Below, piece after piece: positions 1-8,729 of a stretch of DNA of 64,000 bases. Position 1 is the stretch's first letter. Each line of letters opens with the position of its first letter. A model generated the notes under the pieces. That model was given only the letters and a program-made list of their open reading frames with translations, was not told where the DNA came from and did not search any database. Position numbers and translations under genes: made by a program. Location of the stretch: positions 418,899-482,898 of the forward strand of contig NZ_JAIEUI010000001.1 in NCBI RefSeq assembly GCF_022234545.1, read 5' to 3'. The DNA comes from Paenibacillus piscarius (GTDB lineage: Bacteria > Bacillota > Bacilli > Paenibacillales > Paenibacillaceae).

Positions 1-850
1 AGGAAGCATCTTTTTGCTCAGCGCTGGCAATGACCTTATTGCGGCAGTTGCACCATAATTCCTCATAGGTTCCGGCCAGATTATCGTAAGTAGGGACAGG
101 CTGATCCACGTATTTCTGATGCAGGTCATTGTACAGCTCAAGGATGCTCTGCAAAAGGAGACGGGAAGCGCTTCTGATCTCATCCATACTTTTGGCGTGA
201 ATCACATTCCAGTAGCTCGTCTCGAAATCCTCCGGAAGATGCGGGAAGGCCTGTGCCTCTTCCAGATACCGTTTCAGTCCTCTCCGGAAATACGTATTAT
301 TCATATGTGACAAGGCATTCATCAGATGAAGGACCAGCTCGGCGGAGGCCAGCCTGACCGCTCCGGGGTCTTCCGTGAGCAACGCATTCGCATATTCTTG
401 CTTCGCCAGATCCATCCACTTCTTCGCCCGTTCCAGACAATCGCGGCCCATGGGCTTCGCAAGTGTATCCAGCGCCCGCTGCTGGTAGGCTCTAAGCTTC
501 TCCAGATCCTCAGGTTTGGCATAGTAGAGCACCTGCAGATCAATCAGACTGGAGATCATCGGATTCTCAAGCGCCGCCTGATCCTCAATCCGGGTCTCCC
601 AGGGCGTGCAGTAGATATCATATCCGACATCCCCGAGAATGAAGCAGGACGAAATGCCCCAGCCTTCATTATTGTTATTGATGATGATCAGATCAAGATC
701 GCTTTTGTCATGGAAATCCCCGGTCCTGAAAGAACCCGCAAGCCCGATCACTGCAATCTCCTGCGGAAAATCCCGTTTGGCCCGCTCGATCACCATGCGG
801 ATCAGCTTCTCATTTCTGTATAGTAACTCTTGCTTGGTCGTGTCATTCAT
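1..850 (-). CDS. Nucleotidyltransferase-domain protein (3' end outside window)
   Basis: The reverse strand is open from an ATG at 850, preceded by GGAGGAACTGCAC, to the left edge, giving at least 283 residues. Near residue 30 it carries the pol-beta type nucleotidyltransferase signature: GSFRTGDF, then about four residues later SDLDLIII. The two aspartates of DLD are the expected metal ligands. The rest is helical and resembles the C-terminal half of aminoglycoside or streptomycin-type nucleotidyltransferases, but no substrate can be assigned. It is divergent from the cysteine synthase gene across about 190 bp. The C-terminus is missing because the window ends. Confidence 0.8.
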   Translation of the reverse strand, partial: MNDTTKQELLYRNEKLIRMVIERAKRDFPQEIAVIGLAGSFRTGDFHDKSDLDLIIINNNNEGWGISSCFILGDVGYDIYCTPWETRIEDQAALENPMISSLIDLQVLYYAKPEDLEKLRAYQQRALDTLAKPMGRDCLERAKKWMDLAKQEYANALLTEDPGAVRLASAELVLHLMNALSHMNNTYFRRGLKRYLEEAQAFPHLPEDFETSYWNVIHAKSMDEIRSASRLLLQSILELYNDLHQKYVDQPVPTYDNLAGTYEELWCNCRNKVIASAEQKDAS

Positions 851-948
851 GTGCAGTTCCTCCTGTGGTGTGTCTTGTTGTATCTATTGTATGAGAAACG
901 GACTGCCGGGCATATTCCGAGTTTGGCTAGGGGTGTTCTCTCCCAGAG

Positions 949-976
949 TTGCATTGGGAGGAATTCACGTTACAAT
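949..976 (+). promoter_or_regulatory. Sigma-A-type promoter for the cysteine synthase gene
   Basis: TTGCAT at 949-954 and TACAAT at 971-976 are separated by 16 bp, about 60 bp upstream of the cysK start. No T-box or other leader structure was recognised in the short 5' region. Confidence 0.5.
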
Positions 977-1037
977 GGAGGTTACATGATCTGCAAGACG
1001 ATGCAGGGTTCAATGAAGGAACAAGGGAGGCAGGCAA

Positions 1038-1961
1038 ATGACGAAGCAGGTGGTGGATAATATTACGGAGCTCATCGGCGGCACGCCGGTGGTCCGGTTG
1101 AACCGGGTGGCCGGGCCGGAGGAGGCGGAGCTGTATGTGAAGCTGGAGATGTTCAATCCCAGCGGCAGCGTCAAGGACCGGGCAGCCTATAATCTGATCC
1201 GGCAGGCGGAGCTGGACGGGCGGCTGCAGCCGGGCGGGACGATCATCGAGCCGACGAGCGGCAACACCGGTATCGGGCTGGCGATGAATGCCGCTGCCAA
1301 AGGGTATAAAGCGATCCTGGTTATGCCGGATAATATGACGAAGGAGCGGATCAACCTGCTGAAGGCCTACGGTGCAGAGGTGGTGCTGACCCCGGCGGCG
1401 CAGCGGATGCCCGGTGCGATTGCCAAGGCGGTGGAGCTGGGGCAGAAGATTCCCGGCAGCTTCATCCCGCAGCAATTCGAGAATCCTGCTAACCCGGACA
1501 TCCACCGGACCACTACCGCTCCTGAGATTCTGGAGCAGATGGAGGGCCGGCTGGATGTCTTCGTGGCCACAGCCGGAACCGGCGGTACGATTACCGGGAC
1601 CGGGGAAGCGCTGCGTGAGCAGCTTCCCGGGCTGCGGGTAGTGGTGGTGGAGCCGCAGGGCTCCCCGGTGCTGTCCGGCGGCCAGCCCGGGCCGCATAAG
1701 CTGGTGGGAACGAGCCCCGGCTTCGTGCCGGCCATTCTGAACACATCCGTCTATGACGAGATTGTGCAGGTATCCGACGAGGATGCCTTGGAGATGGTGA
1801 GAGTACTGGCCAGTGAAGAGGGCTTGCTGATCGGACCCTCCGGCGGAGCCGCCGTCTGGACGGCACTCCGGGAAGCCCGGCGTCTGGGCCGCGGCAAGCG
1901 GGTACTCTGTATAGCGCCCGATACGGGAGAGCGGTATCTGAGTATGGGGATATTTGACTAA
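1038..1961 (+). CDS. cysK: Cysteine synthase (O-acetylserine sulfhydrylase)
   Basis: This 307-residue PLP enzyme is predicted to make L-cysteine from O-acetylserine and sulfide in the cytoplasm. Visible motifs are the PLP-binding lysine K46 in NPSGSVKDR, the substrate loop TSGNTG at 73-78, the phosphate-binding GTGGTITG near 180 and PSGGA near 273. Length and order fit the CysK/CysM fold-type II family. An AGGGAGGC ribosome binding site lies about 6 bases before the ATG. A lipoprotein gene follows 19 bp downstream and is probably cotranscribed. A close relative such as cystathionine beta-synthase-type or CysM with another sulfur donor cannot be excluded. Confidence 0.9.
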   Translation: MTKQVVDNITELIGGTPVVRLNRVAGPEEAELYVKLEMFNPSGSVKDRAAYNLIRQAELDGRLQPGGTIIEPTSGNTGIGLAMNAAAKGYKAILVMPDNMTKERINLLKAYGAEVVLTPAAQRMPGAIAKAVELGQKIPGSFIPQQFENPANPDIHRTTTAPEILEQMEGRLDVFVATAGTGGTITGTGEALREQLPGLRVVVVEPQGSPVLSGGQPGPHKLVGTSPGFVPAILNTSVYDEIVQVSDEDALEMVRVLASEEGLLIGPSGGAAVWTALREARRLGRGKRVLCIAPDTGERYLSMGIFD

Positions 1962-1980
1962 TATTAATGGAGGAAATGCG

Positions 1981-2988
1981 ATGAGTATACAGAAGGGCAC
2001 TACCCGGCGCCGGAGCAGCGCTGCCGTAATCCTCATTCTTGCCGCAGCCGCAGTCTTTAGCCTCTCAGGCTGCACCCGTTCAGGCAACAGCAATCCAAGC
2101 GGAGCAGAAGCCCTGGCACAGCCTTCCTCTGCAGCGGAGCAGAGTCCGTCGCCTGCTCCGCTGCAGAGTGACTCCCCCGGCAGTACGGCAGAGCCGCAAG
2201 CAACGGCTGCGCGACAGGCCGTCCTTGATCCGGCCAAGCTTGCGCCTGTCTTCGGGTTCGCAGATGAGACCGGAGACTATATTCTCATCACCAGAGAGAA
2301 TGAAGGGGAGGACGCCCGGATGCAATCCCTGGATACCGCAATCGGGAACGGCGGCCAGGTGCTGAATGTGAAGCTAGAGAAGTGGCAGACGGGCAGCGGA
2401 GATAGCAACGGACGGGAGCTGGCGAATAATATCCCCCATCTGTCCGGTTATCTGTTCAAGGTCGGGGGCGGCAAGGCCGAACCGGATGCCACCTATTATC
2501 TGGCTGATTCTGCCTCGTTCCCGAAGGCTGCCTTACTGGAGGTTCATCCCGCTGATCCGGCCGGCCCGCAGCTTGCCGCCTCTGACCCGCTGAGGGAGCG
2601 TATTGCAGGCCTTAAGAAGCGGGAGATTCACACCGCCTGGAAGCTGGCGGCTCTGGGCGGGGATAGCCAGCTCTATCTGGTCCAGTTCGCCAGAGAGGGA
2701 CAGAGTATGCTGTTCAGCCTGATCCTGGAGCAGAGCGGGAAGCTTACCTTCATGGACTATCCGGCCGAGATTCAGAATAATGAATATTCCGTGTGGCGTG
2801 TCGATGACGGCGGCGAGGCTACGCCGGAGATGTTCTCCGTATTGTTCGCTGCACATACGGCGGACGGGCTGCTGCTTGGACTGAACTGGTGGGGAGCCGA
2901 GGGCGTGAACACCTTCTTCCTGTCCCGGCAGGGGGAGGTCTTCAAGGGACTTGATATTGAGTACGGCCGTTATACTTCTCCTCTGTAG
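1981..2988 (+). CDS. Lipoprotein of unknown function
   Basis: This 335-residue protein begins with an arginine-rich n-region, a hydrophobic stretch and a lipobox ending SLSGC at about residue 28, so it should be lipid-anchored outside the membrane. A Ser/Pro/Ala-rich linker follows, then a globular domain with no motif I recognise. The ATG at 1981 is chosen because GGAGG sits 7 bases upstream; a TTG at 1954 would overlap cysK and has no comparable site. It directly follows cysK. Its last 47 bp overlap the 3' end of the opposing VanZ-family gene, so the two transcripts are convergent and partly antisense. Confidence 0.75.
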   Translation: MSIQKGTTRRRSSAAVILILAAAAVFSLSGCTRSGNSNPSGAEALAQPSSAAEQSPSPAPLQSDSPGSTAEPQATAARQAVLDPAKLAPVFGFADETGDYILITRENEGEDARMQSLDTAIGNGGQVLNVKLEKWQTGSGDSNGRELANNIPHLSGYLFKVGGGKAEPDATYYLADSASFPKAALLEVHPADPAGPQLAASDPLRERIAGLKKREIHTAWKLAALGGDSQLYLVQFAREGQSMLFSLILEQSGKLTFMDYPAEIQNNEYSVWRVDDGGEATPEMFSVLFAAHTADGLLLGLNWWGAEGVNTFFLSRQGEVFKGLDIEYGRYTSPL

Positions 2989-3475
2989 AGCTTGCCTTAT
3001 AGAGCTTCATGACCGGCCGGAGCAGCAGGTATCCGAGCACCCCGCCTGTGGTGTTCAGCAGGAGATCGTCCACGTCGAAGGTCCCGATATAGAAGAGCGC
3101 CTGCGAGCCTTCCAGTACGGCGCTTAAGGCGAAAGACCATAGCAGTACTCCGGTGAAGGAGCCGCTGCTTGTGCCGCCCGGGGACAGCAGGACAAGAAAC
3201 AGGCCAAAGGGAATAAAGATACCGATGTTCCCTGCAAAGTTGATTAGATTGTTCGCCGTAGGGTGATGATACGTATCCAGCAGTGTAGCCAGGGGAATAA
3301 GGTTCCCCCTGTGCAGACTGTTGATCAGGTTATCCGGGCCGCGCTGGAGCTGCTGCCAGAGAAAGCCGGGATCAATCGTGCCGAATTTGAACAAAATGAT
3401 TTTGAACACCATATAGAGATATACGATAAACAGTGCCTGTACACTGTACATTTTCCATTGATGGACCGGGTTCAT
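2942..3475 (-). CDS. VanZ-family membrane protein
   Basis: The 177-residue protein has about four to five hydrophobic segments and the VanZ-type features: a charged N-terminus followed by a membrane span, NLINFAGNIGIFIPFG near the middle, SAVLEGSQ, and FDVDDLLLNTTGGVLGY near the C-terminal span. VanZ proteins can give low-level teicoplanin resistance by an unknown mechanism. The start codon overlaps the stop of the upstream VanY-type gene by 4 bp (ATGA), so the two are translationally coupled. A housekeeping envelope role is equally possible. Confidence 0.85.
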   Translation of the reverse strand: MNPVHQWKMYSVQALFIVYLYMVFKIILFKFGTIDPGFLWQQLQRGPDNLINSLHRGNLIPLATLLDTYHHPTANNLINFAGNIGIFIPFGLFLVLLSPGGTSSGSFTGVLLWSFALSAVLEGSQALFYIGTFDVDDLLLNTTGGVLGYLLLRPVMKLYKASSTEEKYNGRTQYQVP

Positions 3476-4350
3476 TGCGCATCACCGTTTTCTGCAGAAT
3501 AGGTCGTCATAATAACGCCTGATTTATTGTCGCCGGAGAACTCCACATGCTTTTCCTTAGGGGCAGGCACCGGAGTGTTGCCGTTCATTTCAATATAAGA
3601 GATATGATATTCGGTTCCCTTCACAGTCACTGAGATGGCTTGCTGCTCCTTAAGGAACTCCAGGTATTCTTCCAGTGTGAAGTTCTTCTCCCGCATAATA
3701 ATGCTGTGCGGCAGGCCGACATAGCGGAAATGCCAGGGTTCGTACTGGATGCCGGTAATCGCTGTTTTATCCTCGGGATAGCGGAGAATGAAGCCGTAAT
3801 CCCAGGCATTGTCGCGCAGCCATTGGCCTTCGGGAGCGTGGCTCATTGCCATCTGGGAGGAGCCGATGTCCAGCGACAGGCCGAGATTATGCTCGCTGTA
3901 GCCTGGCGGGAGGGCGTAGTCGCTGCCTTTTTCCTCATAGAGCTGCTGTTGCTTCTCATTGCTGCGGTAGCCGCTGCTGATCAGGAAGCTATGGGCTCCT
4001 GCCCCGGAGGCGGCCTGAACCATCTCCACAAACTTCTCCGCCACAGCCTTGGAGAGCATCGTCTTGTTGTCCATCAGCGCGTACCCGCGAATCAGCTCAT
4101 CGTGATCTGCCAGGGTAACAATATCCTTGCTGACTCCTGAATCATGCACAGGGTAATCCTTGTTGACCAGCAGCAGGTTGCCTTGATAGATCTGTGCCTT
4201 AGGGATTATAGTCAAATCCTTCGTTCCCTGGTCCGTTATTAGCTGTCCATGCTCTATCTTCAATCCATTCGATACGTTCTCTTTGCTTCGCTCCAGCCAC
4301 TCATATCCGATCAGCCCGGCAATGACTATTAGCAATAACCATTTCTTCAT
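3472..4350 (-). CDS. VanY-type D-alanyl-D-alanine carboxypeptidase
   Basis: This 292-residue protein has an N-terminal membrane anchor (residues 4-18) and a peptidase M15B domain. SSGYRS near 125, SEHNLGLSLD at 152-161 (His154 and Asp161 as zinc ligands) and EPWH at 204-207 (catalytic Glu204, zinc ligand His207) are all present, so the active site looks complete. It should trim the terminal D-Ala from peptidoglycan stem peptides outside the cell. The ATG at 4350 follows AAGGAGGACGAGAAC; longer in-frame starts lack a ribosome site. TATAAT at 4415-4420 on the minus strand is a possible -10 without a good -35, as at activator-dependent promoters. The gene lies downstream of a VanRS-like pair. 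Confidence 0.88.
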   Translation of the reverse strand: MKKWLLLIVIAGLIGYEWLERSKENVSNGLKIEHGQLITDQGTKDLTIIPKAQIYQGNLLLVNKDYPVHDSGVSKDIVTLADHDELIRGYALMDNKTMLSKAVAEKFVEMVQAASGAGAHSFLISSGYRSNEKQQQLYEEKGSDYALPPGYSEHNLGLSLDIGSSQMAMSHAPEGQWLRDNAWDYGFILRYPEDKTAITGIQYEPWHFRYVGLPHSIIMREKNFTLEEYLEFLKEQQAISVTVKGTEYHISYIEMNGNTPVPAPKEKHVEFSGDNKSGVIMTTYSAENGDAQ

Positions 4351-4446
4351 GTTCTCGTCCTCCTTGATTCTATGACTTAAGAATAAGCAGGCGTGTTTAA
4401 AAAGAAGTGGGGGAATTATAAAGTTTTTCTTAAAATAAAGGCATAC

Positions 4447-4475
4447 CAAAAAGTACCGCCCTTCGGGAAGGACGG
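4447..4475 (-). terminator. Rho-independent terminator after the VanS-like kinase gene
   Basis: On the minus strand an 8-bp stem (arms at 4468-4475 and 4456-4463, one G-U pair) with a 4-base loop is followed by a T-run (4448-4452). It separates the regulator transcript from vanY-vanZ. Confidence 0.75.
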
Positions 4476-4495
4476 CACTGTGACAAGCTTATGGT

Positions 4496-5602
4496 TTAGC
4501 TATGCTGCCTGATCAGACCCGGCAGGCGGACCTCGAAGAGGGTGCGGACCACGTCACTCTGTACGGAGATCGTTCCCTCATGCTGCTCGACGATATTTTT
4601 GGCAATGAACAGGCCGAGTCCGGTACTGCCCTCCTGATGGGTCCGCGCCCGGTCGCCGGTAAAGAACATATCGAACAGAAACGGGAGGTCCTCCTCGGGA
4701 ATCCTGTCCCCGTAGTTCATAATCTGCACCACGGCCTCGTCTCCGTCCGGCTGGCAGCGGATATCGACGAATCTGCCTTCTTTGCCGTAACGCACCGCAT
4801 TCGTCAGCAGGTTCTCGAACACCCGGGCCAGCAGCTCACCGTCTCCGGGAAGCTTCAGCTGCGGGGTAATCTCCAGCCGCGCTGTCAGCCCGTTGTTCTC
4901 CAGCACCGGATACAATTCCTCGTTCAGCTGAATCAGCAGCTGGCTCAGGTCAAGGGGCAGCTTCTCCACGGTGAGCAGTCCATAGTTCACCCGCGTAATC
5001 TCGAACAGCTCATCGATCAGCTTCTCCAGCCGCTGCGACTTCGTGTAAGCAATCATGGTGTAGTGTTTGACCTGTTCTTCGGTGAGCTGACTATCCTTCA
5101 GTACCAGATCCAGATAACCAAGGACCGAGGTCAGCGGGGTCCGCAGATCATGGGCCAGGTTCAGCACCAGCTTGTCCTTGCTGTTCTCGGCGAAATCCCC
5201 GCGTTCCACCGCCTCCTGCAGCTTCTCTTTAGCGAGATTGAGATCGGCGGCAATATCCTCGAATTCGTCATTCGAGTGGAGGTTGATGCGGCTCTTGAAG
5301 TCCCCGTTCGCCAGCAGGCGGATATGGTGCGAGATTTCCTTGAAATACCGTGCATACGGCTTGGTAAGCAGGAAGAAGAACAGCACCGCCAGCGGAATGA
5401 AGAAGATCAGGAAGAAGTTGAGGTCGCCGAAATCCCGGATCAAATACCGCAAGCGGGTTAAATTATCCTCATATCTGACCTGGGAGGTGTAGTAGAGCTG
5501 CAGGCTTTTATAGAGAATAAAGGTCACGGTGCCGGAGAGCAGCATACTTACAAGCAGCAGAAAAATCATCTTGAAGCGGAAGCTGCGGAACAGATTAGCC
5601 AT
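4496..5602 (-). CDS. VanS-like sensor histidine kinase
   Basis: This 368-residue kinase has two membrane spans (about 13-30 and 61-80), a HAMP-like linker (about 80-130), and a HisKA domain with the phospho-acceptor His151 in NLAHDLRTPLTS. A HATPase_c domain follows, with N box ENLLTNAVRYG and G boxes ending in STGLGLFIAKNI. The HDLRTPLTS box and short extracytoplasmic loop match VanS-type kinases. Its start overlaps the upstream response regulator by 8 bp. With VanY and VanZ genes downstream, it probably senses cell-envelope stress or a glycopeptide; the signal is an inference. Confidence 0.85.
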   Translation of the reverse strand: MANLFRSFRFKMIFLLLVSMLLSGTVTFILYKSLQLYYTSQVRYEDNLTRLRYLIRDFGDLNFFLIFFIPLAVLFFFLLTKPYARYFKEISHHIRLLANGDFKSRINLHSNDEFEDIAADLNLAKEKLQEAVERGDFAENSKDKLVLNLAHDLRTPLTSVLGYLDLVLKDSQLTEEQVKHYTMIAYTKSQRLEKLIDELFEITRVNYGLLTVEKLPLDLSQLLIQLNEELYPVLENNGLTARLEITPQLKLPGDGELLARVFENLLTNAVRYGKEGRFVDIRCQPDGDEAVVQIMNYGDRIPEEDLPFLFDMFFTGDRARTHQEGSTGLGLFIAKNIVEQHEGTISVQSDVVRTLFEVRLPGLIRQHS

Positions 5603-6290
5603 TGAATGTATACCCTACCCCCCAGATCGTCTTGATCCATGAATTCTTGCTCTGCTCATCGCCGAGCTTCTTGCGCAGGGTGCGGATATGCACCATCACG
5701 GTATTCCCGCCTTCATAGTAAGCCTCGCCCCAGATATGCTGGAAGAGCTGCTCTGCACTGAATACCTTCTTCGGATAGCTGGCCAGCAGGTAGAGGATGT
5801 CGAACTCCTTCGGCGTCAGCTCCACAGGATTCCCGTACAGCGTGACCGAACGGCGGTCCGGATCAATGGTCAGTCCTCCGGCCTCCACGACCGCTTTCTG
5901 CTCGGCAACCGGCTGGTTCAGCCGCATGGAACGGCGGAGCTGGGCATTCACTCTCGCCATCAGCTCCATGGGATTGAACGGCTTGGTCATATAATCGTCG
6001 GCCCCGATGACGAGCCCGGTTATTTTATCCAGATCCGAGGTCTTCGCGCTTAGGAAAATAATCGGCAGCCCATGCTGCTCCCGGATCTGCCGGGTCACCT
6101 CATACCCGTCGAGTCCGGGCATCATAATATCCAGAATCGCCAGGTCGATGTGCCTCGACTGGATCTCCTGCACCGCCGCCGGGCCGTTCGAGACCTTGAC
6201 GGGGTAATAGCCTTCCTTCTCCAGATGCAGTCCGATCAGATCGGCAATCTCGGCGTCGTCATCGGCGACCAGAATAGTAATTCGCTTCAT
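5595..6290 (-). CDS. VanR-like OmpR-family response regulator
   Basis: This 231-residue regulator has a receiver domain with acidic pocket DDD at 10-12, phospho-acceptor Asp54 in LDIMMPG and the conserved lysine in TKPF. An OmpR/PhoB winged helix follows, ending IKTIWGVGYTF. The KITGLVIGADDYMTKPF stretch and IWGEAYYEG are close to the VanR pattern as I recall it. An AGGAGAG site precedes the ATG. It is first in the operon with the kinase gene. The likely target is the vanY-vanZ promoter region and its own promoter. Confidence 0.87.
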   Translation of the reverse strand: MKRITILVADDDAEIADLIGLHLEKEGYYPVKVSNGPAAVQEIQSRHIDLAILDIMMPGLDGYEVTRQIREQHGLPIIFLSAKTSDLDKITGLVIGADDYMTKPFNPMELMARVNAQLRRSMRLNQPVAEQKAVVEAGGLTIDPDRRSVTLYGNPVELTPKEFDILYLLASYPKKVFSAEQLFQHIWGEAYYEGGNTVMVHIRTLRKKLGDEQSKNSWIKTIWGVGYTFNG

Positions 6291-6317
6291 ATCATAATCT
6301 CTCCTGTAGGGTCAATA

Positions 6318-6349
6318 TAGAAATCATGCTTGATTGTAGTTCATTTCTA
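6318..6349. promoter_or_regulatory. Inverted repeat upstream of the VanR-like regulator
   Basis: TAGAAAT at 6318-6324 and ATTTCTA at 6343-6349 form a 7-bp inverted repeat about 30 bp upstream of the regulator start. It could be an operator or autoregulatory site. Not experimentally supported. Confidence 0.35.
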
Positions 6350-6519
6350 GTGTACCCTATCGAATATTGTTTGGCTAACTGTGACATCTCAAGTTTGAAA
6401 TACTTAATTCTGTAACAAATTCTGGCCGGTGTAGCCCGAAAGAGTCATGCCCGGTCACGTCTGGAATGATAAAGTAAAGTAATGCTTAGGAGGGGACTGC
6501 AACGTATAACGTAATCAAA

Positions 6520-7371
6520 GTGCTGATCCTGCTGATTCCCACTGTGATGGTCGGGATCTGGGAGTGGGTGCGGCATCAGCTCCTGATGCCCTACCTCTCG
6601 ATGGACGCGGGTAATTACCTGACCCCGGTGCTGGTGTTCCTGTCCAGTATTGTTCTGCTGCTGCCGCTCTTCCGTCTCATGGAGCGGAATCAGCGGGAAT
6701 TGGAGCAGGAGCGGGCGGCCACTAGCGCCATGGAAGCGCGGGAGGCGCTGGCAAAGGAGCTGCATGACGGGATGGCCCAGTCCCTGTTCCTGCTGTCCGT
6801 GCGGATTGACCGGCTGGAGCAGAGCCGCAAGGACGGAAGCGTCAGCGCGGACAGTGTGGACCAGATCAAGAAGACCGTCCACGAGGTCAACCGGTATGTG
6901 CGCCAGGCGATTGCCAGCCTGAAGGTGCCCGTCAGCAGTGCTGAGAGCTTCTCGCTGGAGCACTCGATCAAGGAGCAGCTTGCCGGCCTCGCCGGTGAGG
7001 TGATGATCGAGGTGTCGCTGGACTGGCGGCTGGACGAGCAGGCGCTAACCCCGGCGGAGCAGGCCGAGCTGCTGTCCTGTATCCGTGAAGCGATGATCAA
7101 TGTGCGCAAGCATACGCGTGCCGGGAGAGTATCCGTAACCGGTCAGGGGAATGAGCAGGGCTGGCATGTAACCGTTACCGATGACGGTGCCGGGATTCAG
7201 CATGAAGATCCTTTTGCGGTGAGCGGCAGCTATGGCCTGCAGATTATGCGGGAGCGGTCCCGCAGCATGGGCTGGCGGCTTCAGGTCCAATCGGGCGCTG
7301 CCGGAACAACGGTAGAAATTGCAAAAGGAGGTGGGGAGGATGGAACGCTGCCGGGTGCTGATCGTCGATGA
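6520..7371 (+). CDS. NarL/LiaS-type sensor histidine kinase
   Basis: The protein is about 283 residues from the first conventional start (GTG 6520). It has two hydrophobic spans (1-12 and 35-52) and a coiled linker. The HisKA_3 box carries phospho-acceptor His82 in KELHDGMAQSLFLL, and a HATPase_c domain follows with IREAMINVRKHT and DDGAGI. The start is odd: the only strong ribosome site (AGGAGGGG at 6488-6495) is 24 bases from that GTG but 6 bases from an in-frame ACG at 6502, so translation may begin there. It overlaps the downstream regulator by 32 bp. Confidence 0.85.
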   Translation: MLILLIPTVMVGIWEWVRHQLLMPYLSMDAGNYLTPVLVFLSSIVLLLPLFRLMERNQRELEQERAATSAMEAREALAKELHDGMAQSLFLLSVRIDRLEQSRKDGSVSADSVDQIKKTVHEVNRYVRQAIASLKVPVSSAESFSLEHSIKEQLAGLAGEVMIEVSLDWRLDEQALTPAEQAELLSCIREAMINVRKHTRAGRVSVTGQGNEQGWHVTVTDDGAGIQHEDPFAVSGSYGLQIMRERSRSMGWRLQVQSGAAGTTVEIAKGGGEDGTLPGADRR

Positions 7372-8008
7372 CCATGCCCATGCCCGCGAGGCGATGAGCG
7401 AGATTCTGGCGCTGGATGAACGCTTCGAGGTCATCGGTCTGGTTGCCAGCGGAGCGGAGGCGATCTTCTGGACCGGGCAATGGATGCCGGACCTGATCCT
7501 GATCGATATCGAGATGCCGGGCATGGACGGCCTGGAGACGACGCGGCGCATTAAGCTGGAGTATCCGTATGTAAGAATTGTCATCGTAACCGTCTCGGAT
7601 GAGATCTCGCATCTGTTCGAAGCGCTGAAGCAGGGTGCGCAGGGGTATCTCCTGAAGAACCTGGCTCCGTCCACCTGGATTGAATATCTGCTGGCGATTG
7701 TCAGTGAGGAGGTGCCGCTGAGCCGGGAGCTGGCCTTCCAGATTCTGAAGGAGTTCGCGGTTCCCTCGGCCAGGGAGGAACGGGAGGCATTAACGGCACG
7801 GGAGAAGGAAATACTGGGCTGTGTATCCTCCGGGTCAACGAATAAGGAAATCGCTGTAACCCTCGGCATATCCGAGCATACGGTCAAGAACCACCTGAAG
7901 AATATTTTGCAGAAGCTGCAGCTGCAGAACCGTACCCAGCTCACCCGTTATGCGTTCGAGCAGGGACTGGCTTCGCGGCAGGAACGGGATTTCCCGGGGA
8001 AGAGATGA
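7340..8008 (+). CDS. NarL/FixJ-family response regulator
   Basis: This 222-residue protein has a receiver domain (Asp10/Asp11, phospho-acceptor Asp56 in LIDIEMPGMDG, Lys near 108 in LLKNL) and a C-terminal LuxR-type helix-turn-helix (LTAREKEIL, TNKEIAVTLGISEHTVKNHLKNI). The ATG at 7340 is preceded by AAAGGAGGT with 8-base spacing. It is the partner of the overlapping kinase gene. The next gene, a YcnI-like copper protein, lies 37 bp downstream and may be a target or part of the same transcript. Confidence 0.9.
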   Translation: MERCRVLIVDDHAHAREAMSEILALDERFEVIGLVASGAEAIFWTGQWMPDLILIDIEMPGMDGLETTRRIKLEYPYVRIVIVTVSDEISHLFEALKQGAQGYLLKNLAPSTWIEYLLAIVSEEVPLSRELAFQILKEFAVPSAREEREALTAREKEILGCVSSGSTNKEIAVTLGISEHTVKNHLKNILQKLQLQNRTQLTRYAFEQGLASRQERDFPGKR

Positions 8009-8045
8009 GCTGAATTCTATTAGTAGAGAGAAGGGGAGATTAAAT

Positions 8046-8699
8046 ATGAGATTGTTCCGTAAAATCGCAGCACTGGCTGCACCAGCCGCCGCAGCCTTGA
8101 TGCTGTTCGCCGCCGTGGCGAGTGCACATGTAACGGTAAGTCCGGTGGAGTCCGGCACGGGAGCTTGGGAGACGTATACGCTGAAGGTCCCGTCAGAGAA
8201 GGATGTCGCCATTGTGCAGGTGGATCTGCGGATTCCGGCAGGTGCGGAATTCAAGCAATATGAAGTCACTCCCGGCTGGGAAGTAACGGTCGAAGGGAAC
8301 AAGGTGAGCTGGATTGCGAAGGACGGCGGCATTGCCGCCGGGCAGTTCCAGCGCTTCTACTTCACCGCGAAGAACCCGGATACCGCCGGCGACATTAACT
8401 GGGATGCCTACCAGCATTATGCCGACGGCAGCCTGGTCCAATGGTCCGGCGAGCCCGGCTCCGACTCGCCGCATTCCATCACCACCATCGTGGAGGCTTC
8501 TGGTGGCGGAGACGGCCACGGCCACGGCGCCTCAGGCACCTCTGCCAGCGGCACCATGACCATGGATGAGCACGAGGCGATTGTGGCTGAGGAGAACAGC
8601 AAAGCCAGCGTCTCGCCGCTGCTCTATATCACCCTGGGCATCTCGCTCGTCTCCTTCCTGCTGTCCGCAGTGGCTCTGCTGCGGGGACGGAAGGAGTAG
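8046..8699 (+). CDS. YcnI-family (DUF1775) copper-binding membrane protein
   Basis: This 217-residue protein has a signal peptide ending in ASA, so the mature chain starts with His28 (HVTVSP). An N-terminal histidine is the copper-binding feature of YcnI proteins. A conserved tryptophan-rich beta domain follows (GAWETYTLKVP, PGWEVT, WDAYQHYADG), then a Gly/His-rich linker (GHGHGA) and a C-terminal membrane span (about 192-211) with a basic tail. It should sit on the outer face of the membrane. AAGGGGAG precedes the ATG at 8046. The usual ycnJ/ycnK neighbours are absent here; instead it follows a two-component system. Confidence 0.85.
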   Translation: MRLFRKIAALAAPAAAALMLFAAVASAHVTVSPVESGTGAWETYTLKVPSEKDVAIVQVDLRIPAGAEFKQYEVTPGWEVTVEGNKVSWIAKDGGIAAGQFQRFYFTAKNPDTAGDINWDAYQHYADGSLVQWSGEPGSDSPHSITTIVEASGGGDGHGHGASGTSASGTMTMDEHEAIVAEENSKASVSPLLYITLGISLVSFLLSAVALLRGRKE

Positions 8700-8729
8700 G
8701 CGGAGTAATGGAGTAAGGTGGCTGAGCTA

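Noticed and set aside
927-2237. 436-codon open frame on the minus strand over cysK
   Set aside because: It is the antisense shadow of a clear GC-rich cysK and lipoprotein gene, is very rich in Arg/His/Leu and has no ribosome site or family motif.
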